Origin: Porphyra umbilicalis
Lineage: Eukaryota; Rhodophyta; Bangiophyceae; Bangiales; Bangiaceae
Assembly: GCA_002049455.2 (NCBI GenBank)
Contig: KV918840.1
Span: 186,001-250,000, forward strand
Reading direction: 5' to 3'
Length of the DNA stretch: 64,000 bases
The notes below the pieces were generated by a model. That model did not search any database, had not been told where the DNA came from, and saw only the letters and a list, made by a program, of their open reading frames with translations. The translations under genes and the position numbers were made by a program. Positions within the stretch are counted from its first letter, which is position 1. Each line of letters opens with the position of its first letter. This document shows positions 33,458 through 41,473 of the stretch, piece by piece.

Positions 33458-34411
33458 TCAAGGTGAAGGGGCACTAACGAGAGGCGGAGAAAGGAGATTG
33501 GATGACGGGGCAAGTTGATTGGCTGGAGGAACAAACTTTCTCAATACGACAGCGCCCGTCGTCGCAGTGCCCGTCCCCGCCATCTCCGTCGTCGACGTGC
33601 CAGTCCCCGCCGTGCCCGTCCCTGCCGTTTCCGTCGTTGACGTGCCCGTCCCCGCCGTGTCCGTCGTCGACGTGCCCGTCCCATCCGTGCCCGTCCCCGC
33701 CCTGTCCGTGCCATCCGCGCCCGTCCCTGCCGTGGCCGTCCCATCCGTAGCCGTCCCATCCGTGCCTGGCCTCGCCGTGTCCGCCGTCGACGCACCCGTC
33801 ATCGACGTGCCCGTCGTCGACGTGCCCGTCGCCGCTGTGCCTGTTGTCGACGTGCCCGTCGCCGCCCTCCCTGTCGTCGACGTGCCCGTCGCCTCCGTGC
33901 CTGTCGTCGACGTGCCCGTCGCCGCCGTGCCCGTCGTCGACAAGCCCGTCGCCTCCGTGCCCGTCGTCGACGTGCCCGTCGCCGCTGTGCCTGTCGTCGA
34001 CGTGCCCGTCGCCGCCGTGACTGTCGTCGACGTGCCCGTCGCCACCGTGCCTGTCGTCGACGTGCCCGTCGCCGCCGTGGCTGTCGTCGACGTGCCCGTC
34101 GCCGCCGTGCCCGTCGTTGACAAGCCCGTCGCCTCCGTGCCCGTTGTCGACGTGCCCGTCGCCGCTGTGCCTGTCGTCGACGTGCCCGTCGCCTCCGTGC
34201 CCGTCGTCGACGTGCCCCTCCCCGCCGTGCTAGTCTCCGCCGTCCTCGGCGCCGCCGTGCTCGTCAGGACTGCCGCCATCAGGTCGGTCCGATCCTTGCC
34301 GCCCTCGTAACTGCCGTGCAGATCCCTGCGGCGACCATCCACGGCGTTGCGTCCTGCGCTGGCTTGTATGTTGCTAACCGCATCTTCAACGTCCCTTGAG
34401 TCTTTGGTCAT
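33458..34411 (-). CDS. Thr/Ser-rich mucin-like decapeptide-repeat protein
   Basis: ATG 34411 to stop near 33458, about 317 residues. A unique start (MTKDSRDVEDAVSNIQASAG) leads into about 20 decapeptide repeats of the TSTTGTAATG type, then a Pro/Leu-rich tail (RKFVPPANQLAPSSNLLSPP). Such Thr/Ser/Gly repeats are typical of heavily O-glycosylated surface or wall proteins, but no signal peptide or anchor is visible. The hAT element at 34415-35670 is inserted at the ATG. Beyond it the same frame continues upstream for about 58 codons (35671-35845; ACLVCRKIRTLQRESRTVAS), so the original protein was probably longer. The plus strand also reads open (PVVDVPVAAV), but only the minus frame continues sensibly into unique sequence. 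Confidence 0.45.
   Translation of the reverse strand: MTKDSRDVEDAVSNIQASAGRNAVDGRRRDLHGSYEGGKDRTDLMAAVLTSTAAPRTAETSTAGRGTSTTGTEATGTSTTGTAATGTSTTGTEATGLSTTGTAATGTSTTATAATGTSTTGTVATGTSTTVTAATGTSTTGTAATGTSTTGTEATGLSTTGTAATGTSTTGTEATGTSTTGRAATGTSTTGTAATGTSTTGTSMTGASTADTARPGTDGTATDGTATAGTGADGTDRAGTGTDGTGTSTTDTAGTGTSTTETAGTGTAGTGTSTTEMAGTGTATTGAVVLRKFVPPANQLAPSSNLLSPPLVSAPSP
33545..34240. repeat. 30 bp minisatellite
   Basis: About 23 units of GTCGACGTGCCCGTCGCC plus a 12 bp variable part. Base changes cluster at a few positions. The 30 bp length keeps frame on both strands: PVVDVPVAAV on plus and TSTTGTAATG on minus. Confidence 0.9.
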
Positions 34412-34414
34412 CAC

Positions 34415-35670
34415 CAGGGGCTGAGGTGGATAAAGTTGAGCTAGATATATCCGCACAGTATACTCGGATATATCCAGATTCATGCCGTAGCTGCGTATTC
34501 TTAATGTACTCTGTCCATGCACCGACGATTATAATGTGCCTTAATATCTCTCTGAGGTCAGGATATAATGTAATCAGAGTGGCGATACTTTGCCTGAGTT
34601 TATCCGACTCCCGGAATCGGCTGTGCGCTACAACAACAGTCTGGGGCAGCCCTTGCGACGCCGCAGGCGAACAAGATGCCAATGTTGGCTACCAGATATG
34701 CGATAGGGGCTGGACCTTCGCAACTAAGAGAGAAATGTGTCTGGCACACCTGAGCCGGATGCCCGGACCACGACGTTAAGGTGTTTGGGTATCCGCAGCA
34801 TGATCCTATCCCCTTCGCGTAAGGAGCAGCCCTGCCGCCCTGCTTCTCGTCGCATAAAAACTGCGCCTCTTTGCTGTCACAACACCCTCCAGCGTCGACC
34901 ACTGTTGCACCCCGACGAGCGCTCATCGTGACGTGGAGAGCACTGCCCGCAGCACCACAAATCTTTCTGTGTCCGAAAACGAGATTGTAGCTTTTAGTTT
35001 GCACGCTGGAATTGTGCAGGTACACCATACCACTCCAGTTTCCCAGGAGATTGAGACCACCTCAAAACGTACGTTGGCAGGCGCTAGTGTCTATTCTACC
35101 GCAATCGGGCATCAAATGATGCCCGTTTGGGCATCAAATGATGCACCCTCTCCCAGGGCCAGAAAACGACGGTTCTACCCCCCCTGTTGAGGCAACTGGA
35201 GCACCCCCCGTTTGTATCTACAGCATATTGGCTGGGATCTCCCCCAAGAATAACAAGGCATCGCTGAGTCCGTTTCTGCTGTCGAAAAGAGCGTCAGAGG
35301 TCGGGAAGTACGAAAACGAGCGCTCCGAAAATGGGCATCATTTGATGCGATTCGCATCAAATGATGCTGCGGTAGAATAGACACTAGACTGTGTTGGCGG
35401 CGTCGTCGGACAACCTCTCGTTGGTACATGCGTCGATCCCTATTGGCGCAGCAGTGTCCTCCTACGGAATATACTCACTCTAGGTACACAGATTATAATC
35501 GAAATCGGAGCAATAACATATCCGAATATAATGCTGATCCTGAATCCGACCGACGAGGTCAGATCCGAATCCAGATACATGATATCATCAAAAACTCAAA
35601 TCTGAGTGCACGTCAGCGCAACTGGAGTATATTCAGATTCTATGAAAAGTGACAGATTCAAAAGCCCCTG
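34415..35670. mobile_element. Non-autonomous hAT element, copy 2
   Basis: The ends are CAGGGGCTGAGG and AAAAGCCCCTG, with a perfect 8 bp duplication GTCATCAC at 34407-34414 and 35671-35678. The left 200 bp aligns with copy 1 at 1707-1717 plus 2278-2460, including ATATCCGCACA-TATACTCG. It carries a nested TA-flanked MITE at 35084-35387. No transposase. 1,256 bp. Confidence 0.88.
35084..35387. mobile_element. Mariner-like MITE nested in hAT copy 2
   Basis: Perfect 20 bp inverted ends CTAGTGTCTATTCTACCGCA at 35084-35103 and 35368-35387. If the first C and TA are taken as target, the element starts GTGTCTATTC with TA on both sides, as for Tc1/mariner. Inside are four copies of the palindrome GCATCAAATGATGC or its inverse (35109, 35131, 35335, 35354). 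Confidence 0.75.
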
Positions 35671-35845
35671 GTCATCACCCCGGACGCGACTGTTCTGCTC
35701 TCCCTTTGTAACGTCCGTATCTTGCGGCAGACTAAGCATGCGCGAGAGAAGGCTGCTTTCGTTGTGTGTCTCTCGTTTGTGTCAGGTGGGGACGTTTGTC
35801 GGTACGAGAAGGAGGTTCGCTTCAAGTACGACCTGAACCTGACTG

Positions 35846-38614
35846 TTATTTATTCCCCCATTGAGTGACCCACTGACGCTGCTTTGAGTTTCTGGCCTCA
35901 GAGTCATTTATGCAGCGGCGGACGTGAAGTATGCCGTTTGAGGAGGGTGTGGCCGCATCATGAAGTCTATTGGCGTCAGCAAGACGCAAATCTATGGATG
36001 GGTGCGAGACGCCAGGGCGCAGGACGCCAGCCTGCAGGCGACGACAGCGCGGATACGACTGAGACCGCGCCTGCGCAATTCGGATAAGACGGGGCAATCG
36101 GGGAGCGACAGCATCATTGCCCAACGTCGGACAGCGAGCGACTAAAGAAGCAACGCACGTGCTTCCAACTGCGCCGTTCGGGAGACCGAAGAGAGCCCCC
36201 CAAACGATTGCGTGTGTTTCTCGCCGGTGCGTAGTATTAGTTGCTTCAAACCATGTGGTTTTGTCCCACGTTGTCAAGACCAGTGTAAAAAAACTTTCAC
36301 AACGACGACGTGCTCGGCGGCAGCCACTGAACTCCATGTGCTGGTACTACCTGCCCTCGACGCGACCCTCGAAAGCGACGGCCTCGACACTGACGAGAGT
36401 CGCGACACGCGCGTGTTGCTGGTGTCGACGGTTCCTGCTGCTGCCAGCGCGCCGTTGGCCGCCGACGCCGGGCTGGGTCGGCCGGGGGAGGTCAGCACCC
36501 CCCGGCCAAGCCGGGCGTTCGGTGCCAGGGCGCCACCGGCACCGCCCTGCCATTGTGTCGCCTTGGCGGATCGCTTGATTGTTTTCCTGCCGGCCGTCAC
36601 ACCCACGGCCCACCGCGACAGGCAATACGCCAGACACCGTGGGCGCGCGCGCTTGAGGACTCTCGTGTCACGTTGCCGCTGGCACCCTACGCGACGGCAT
36701 CTCCGACCACTCCCCCTCTCCTGCATTCACTGACCCATCCGTCGGCGACGCCGCCGTTAATGGTCTGCGATCGAGCACTGCTGGTGCCGCGCCGAGAGCG
36801 AGCGACGGGAGCACCCTGTCCGAGTCCGGCCCCGCTGCGTTCGCCGCGCCGACGCCGACGTCGGCGCTGCTTTAGATTCCGCGAAGGACCGCGCCTGTGC
36901 AATCTATCTTTTTGCCTGTGTGGAGGAGGCGACATACAGTCGCGGCAGGGCAGAAAAAAGACAACTGGACGCAGTATTCTTTTGCTTATCAAAAACGCAA
37001 GAGGCACAGAGAGAGGCACAGAAGCCAAGCGGGAGCAGCACAACTAACCCACGGGTCAGCAACAGCGAAGAGGGCGTCGCGCCGATCATCGCGGCTGCAA
37101 CGTCATGGACGAGGTGCTACAGATTCCGGCATCACCGCCGTCTTCGCGCGCGGCGCGGTCGTCGGCCTCGCCGTTCATGACGCCACAGACCGGCGGCTGG
37201 CAGCCACGTCACCTACCGTCTGACACGTCGCCCCCACCGACTCCCAGCGCATCCACACTAACCGCCCACGCCGCCGTGAATGCACGCTGTCCGTCTGATG
37301 CGCCGTCCGTCTCACCATCGCCCACGATTCAGGGGCGCGCAAAAAACACCGCCTTTTCTGCCGCCCCGTCTTGAAGAGGGAAAACAGGACGCAAACAAGC
37401 AAGAACAATGCGACAGACTCATAAAATGAGACCCGTGCAGGCACGATGCGCGTCAGGTGTGTGCGCGTGGTCCGCCATCGACAGTGATGATTAAACAGTC
37501 GCAGTGACGGGCACGCTTCAGGCTGCCCGTGCGAGTTGAGACAAGCGGCGAACAGAGAACGAAAAGAAACTTACCGGTGTGAGGACAAGGGACAAGCGTC
37601 GCAGTGCATCGTGCTGCAGGGGAAGAGCCTGTGAATACCATGACGGCGGTAATGATGACGACGACGGCATGCACGATGGATCGTCGTGGACGACCGCGAC
37701 GCCCCCCCCCCTCCAGAACGTCCCGAAACGAACTGTTGAATCCGGCACCCCTCTCCAACTACCAAGAAAGGTACCCTTTCACGAGGGCCCTCCAGGTCCA
37801 GGTCATTTTCAGGAGATCGCTCTGTCCGGCAAAAAACGTGGTCCACTTTATCAAATGTTCTCCATGATGCGTGGATTGGGCCGGCACGTCGATCGAAAAA
37901 GACGATCTTTGCGCTTTCGCAGAAGCTCACGTCAATTCAGGGCCCCAGATTCGCAGACCCAAGCCTTGGGAAGCGCCCGTTTCGCCGCAAGTGCACAATC
38001 TCACCAGTGAGTACTCGCAATGCAGAACACGTCTTGCAAGTGCACAGTCGATGATGTTCATTCAGAGGCGTCTCGGCTGCGCTGCTCGGCACCGTGCGGC
38101 TCAGCGCGCCGTCCGATGCAAGGTGCGTAACCACCGCGACTGCATGTCTGCCACTCGTGGTGTCAAAGCGGGGATACCTGCCTGATCTCGCACGCGGTCG
38201 ACTGCAGTGCGCCATGCCTACGCACTTATAATACAGTTACAAGAACGCCCGTCATCGGCATTCGTGGCGGCGACATGGACGTACGCGGCGACTACCGATC
38301 CATCAAGTGCACGCGATGCGCGTTCACGTTGGGCACAATTACCAATGGCACTCGGACGTGGCGTCCGGCTGCTGGCTGGGAGCTCTGGCTGGCTGCGCGG
38401 ACGGGTGCGCCGCAGCGGAGACCAACGTGGAGCGCCTGAGTGGGGCCGGACCACCAGCTTGTAGGGGCACCGCCTGCGTACGGCATTTGTAGGATGCAGA
38501 GCGAGCGCGTCGCTGCCACCGACTCCCGGGACAGGCCGTACTGCAAAGTCGACACCACTCTTGAAACGCCGTGGTCGAGTGATCGACGATCGTCGGGACA
38601 GACGGGTACGATAT
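35846..38614. other. No gene supported
   Basis: Several open frames exist, but none carries a domain. A short plus frame at 35960-36145 (SIGVSKTQIYGWVRDARAQD) resembles a transposase helix-turn-helix and could be a decayed remnant. A plus stretch ending at the stop near 36873 (LRDGISDHSPSPAFTDPSVG) looks mildly coding. The rest has no feature I can defend. Confidence 0.35.
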
Positions 38615-39649
38615 TTATTGAGCAAGAATCGATGCGATCACAACGTCCACCCGATCAAATTGTCCGATAATTTGGCGCCGTGTGAGCATGCTGGCAGCCG
38701 TGGCCTGCATAAAATGCGGCTGGTCGAGTAGTTCTGGTCGAACGTAGACCAAATTGCGAATAATCGTCTTCAAGTCATTGAAGACGCCCTCGATGGGCTG
38801 CAGGTCGGGACTGTACGTCGGCAATCGCAAGAACGGCACGCCGTTGTTTCCAAGGAAGGTGTCACCGGCGGCGTCGTGGATGGGAGCGTTGTCCATCAAG
38901 ACAACGCAGTTATCCGGCTGCTGGGTCCACGGCCTCCCTGGAACGTAGACACCCAACTTTGGAATGAGGTTCTGCACGAAGAGTCGCCAGTCCGCCGCCG
39001 TCAGCGCCCCCTTGCCTACGACGACCGACTGAAAGCCGAGAATGCCACCATCGCTCGACACTGCCATCGTGGTGCTCGTCCGCGGCACCGTGCGCGGGTC
39101 CCGACCCAGTAGACGAGAGCGGTCGTGCGCTAGGGCCCGTCCAAAGCGACGGAAGACGTCACCGCCGTCGGTGTGCGTCTCATCAACGGACACGATGCAG
39201 CGACGCGGGATGTGTTCGCGAATTGCCGCGTGCGTCAACCGCCGCGGCGCCGACGACTCCTCAAACAGCCGCAACACAACCTTGCGGGTGAAGCCCAGCT
39301 TGTTGAGGTGGAAATCGACGGTGCTCTGCGAGCAGCGTAAACCGATGAACTCGCCACTCGCGTGGTTGCGCATCATGTCCAGCATGGCAGCGTGCTCGCG
39401 CAGCAGCGCCCGCGGGTTCTCTCGAACCAGAGCGACGATGGCAGACAGCAGCGTCATGTCGAACGCACAGTTGTCCTCGTGGCGGTTGCGCAGCACCGGG
39501 TTCCTCCATACCGACCCATGGTCACGGTAGTACCGCTTCCAGCGGTTAAGCGTCGAGCGCGTGACGCCGGTACTCTCGTAGATGATGTTGCGGCTCACGC
39601 CATTGTGCAGCATCGTGACAGCAATGAGCCGAATGTCCACCCCAAACAT
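38615..39649 (-). CDS. Tc1/mariner-IS630-type transposase
   Basis: 344 residues from ATG 39649, a normal length for the superfamily, with no visible damage. The N-terminus has a helix-turn-helix (LIAVTMLHNGVSRNIIYEST, then TRSTLNRWKRYY). The DDE_3 catalytic core has Asp156 (SVDETHTDGG), Asp253 (VVLMDNAPIH) and Glu287 (TYSPDLQPIEGVF), an Asp-Glu gap of 33 residues. It would cut and paste its own element at TA targets. The frame is also open upstream to 39835 through sequence of repeat array II, so it sits directly at the array edge. No terminal inverted repeats could be identified by eye, so the element ends are unknown. Confidence 0.88.
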   Translation of the reverse strand: MFGVDIRLIAVTMLHNGVSRNIIYESTGVTRSTLNRWKRYYRDHGSVWRNPVLRNRHEDNCAFDMTLLSAIVALVRENPRALLREHAAMLDMMRNHASGEFIGLRCSQSTVDFHLNKLGFTRKVVLRLFEESSAPRRLTHAAIREHIPRRCIVSVDETHTDGGDVFRRFGRALAHDRSRLLGRDPRTVPRTSTTMAVSSDGGILGFQSVVVGKGALTAADWRLFVQNLIPKLGVYVPGRPWTQQPDNCVVLMDNAPIHDAAGDTFLGNNGVPFLRLPTYSPDLQPIEGVFNDLKTIIRNLVYVRPELLDQPHFMQATAASMLTRRQIIGQFDRVDVVIASILAQ

Positions 39650-39689
39650 GAGTCTCGCCTGGACCGCCACACCACCGACAACTGGAGAC

Positions 39690-41110
39690 GCATTTCGATC
39701 GTAACATGCGTCGCCCTCAGCCGCAAACACGACGCCGGCGACAATCACGCTGCACCCCGCAGCGTCGCGCACAACGAGCAGCACATGGACGGCGTCAACG
39801 GCGACGACGCGTGCAGCACGTCGGGAGTGCTGCACCCCGCAGCGCCTTCCACAACAAGCAGCACGTGGATGGCGTTAACGGCGACGAGGAGGGCCACACG
39901 ACGCCGGCGACCAGCGCGTCACCTCCCGCCGCGTCACCAAGCACGAGCCGCACGCGGACGGCGTCAACGACGACGACGCGTGCAGCACGTCAGGAACCTT
40001 GCCCGTCGCCACCGCGGCCGCCACGACGGCAGCAACGCGTCCGCCGGCCCCCGCCGCAAGCACGAGGACAACGACCAGCGCGTTACCTCCCGCCGCGTCG
40101 CCAACCCCGACCGCCACGCGGACGGTGTCAGCGGTGACGGGGCTTGCAGCACGTCGGCAGCCTTGCCCGTCGCCACCGCGGTCGCCTCGACGGCAGCGAC
40201 GCGTGCGCCGCCCCCTGCAGGAAGAACGACGACAGCGACCAGCGCGTGATCTCCCGCTGCGTCACCAACCACGAGCCGCACGCGGACGGCGTCAACGGTG
40301 ACGACGCGTGCCGCACGTCGGGAGCCTTGCCCGTCGCCACCGCGGTCGCCACGACGGCAGCGACACGTGCGCCGCCCCCTGCAGGAAGAACGACGACAGC
40401 GACCAGCGCGTGATCTCCCGCTGCGTCACCAACCACGAGCCGCACGCGGACGGCGTCAACGGTGACGACGCGTGCCGCACGTCGGGAGCCTTGCCCGTCG
40501 CCACCGCGGTCGCCACGACGGCAGCGACATGTGCGCCGCCCCCTGCAGGAAGAACGACGACAGCGACCAGCGCGTTATCTCCCGCCGCGTCACCAACCAC
40601 GAGCCGCGCGCGGACGGCGTCAATGATGACGACGCGTGCAGCACGTCGGGAGCCTTGCCCGTCGCCACGGCGGTCGCCACGACGGCAGCGACGCGTGCGC
40701 CGCCCCACGCCACGAGCACGAAGACAGCGACCAGCTCGTTACGTCCCGCCGCGACACCAACCATGAGCCGCACGCGGACGTGTTCAACGACGACGACGCG
40801 TGCAGCACGTCGGGAGCCTTGCCCGTCGCCACGGCGGTCGCCACGACGGCAGCGACGCGTGCGCCGCCCCACGCCACGAGCACGACGACAGCGACCAGCT
40901 CGTTACGTCCCGCCGCGATACCAACCACGAGCCGCACGCGGACGTGTTCAACGACGACGACGCGTGCAGCACGTCGGGAGCCTTGCCCGTCGCCACCGCG
41001 GTCGCCACAACGGCAGCGACGCGTGCGTCGTCCCCGGCCACGCTCACGACGCCGGCAGCATTCACGCTGCGCCCTGCCACGTCGCCCACAACGAGCAACT
41101 CGTGGACGTC
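39690..41110. repeat. Tandem array II, 164 bp monomer
   Basis: Equivalent points recur at 40144, 40308, 40472, 40636 and 40800, exactly 164 bp apart. The left part (39700-40140) is more diverged. Sense appears to be minus: VVGDAAGDHALVAVVV, ARVAAVVATAVATGKAPDVR and HASSPLTPSACGSW, matching array I. 164 is not a multiple of three, so any through-reading frame shows each monomer in three frames in turn. The transposase abuts the left end. A possible unique start for a minus gene lies near 41340. Confidence 0.9.
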
Positions 41111-41473
41111 GTGTGTTCTTGGCCAGCTCGTCGCCGGCTGCGCGTCGGAATCCGTGGCCGCTGCCCAAAGACGGCTTCGCCTCCCGCCTCCCCCTCCTCC
41201 ATTGTCCTCTCATGTTTTTTTCTGTAATCACACATCTGAGGCATGAAAATCTGCGTCCTGAGGCTCAGCCTCGACACCCCATGCAGGACGTGCCTCAAAG
41301 CGTGCCGGCCAACCAGAACATGTCGTTCCAATCTCCTCATTGGATCGGCGCACGCTGATTGGGCGACTCGCGTGCATGCACGGTTGGAGGCTGCCGTCGA
41401 GGCTGGGCCTCAGCGTTGATGACCGCCGAGTCTCTGCGAGTGGTCTTCTGTCGCTGCCGCGGCCGCGCATGAC

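Noticed and set aside
33519-34310. Plus-strand PVVDVPVAAV repeat protein
   Set aside because: The plus frame ends soon outside the minisatellite in unremarkable sequence, while the minus frame continues into plausible unique sequence on both sides. Kept only as a repeat.
35960-36145. Transposase helix-turn-helix remnant (SIGVSKTQIYGWVRDA)
   Set aside because: Only about 20 residues match the pattern and no catalytic core follows. Too little to call an element.
38480-39760. Terminal inverted repeats around the transposase
   Set aside because: ACGATCG-like words occur on both sides but do not extend into a convincing inverted pair, so no element boundaries are given.
30270-41110. CRISPR arrays
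   Set aside because: The regular repeats are contiguous long units without unique spacers in a eukaryotic setting. They are tandem arrays, not CRISPR.
41062-41340. Minus-strand 92-codon frame as a separate gene
   Set aside because: It may be the start of the array II gene (RRLERHVLVGRHALRHV), but it runs straight into the array and has no domain. Mentioned under the array only.
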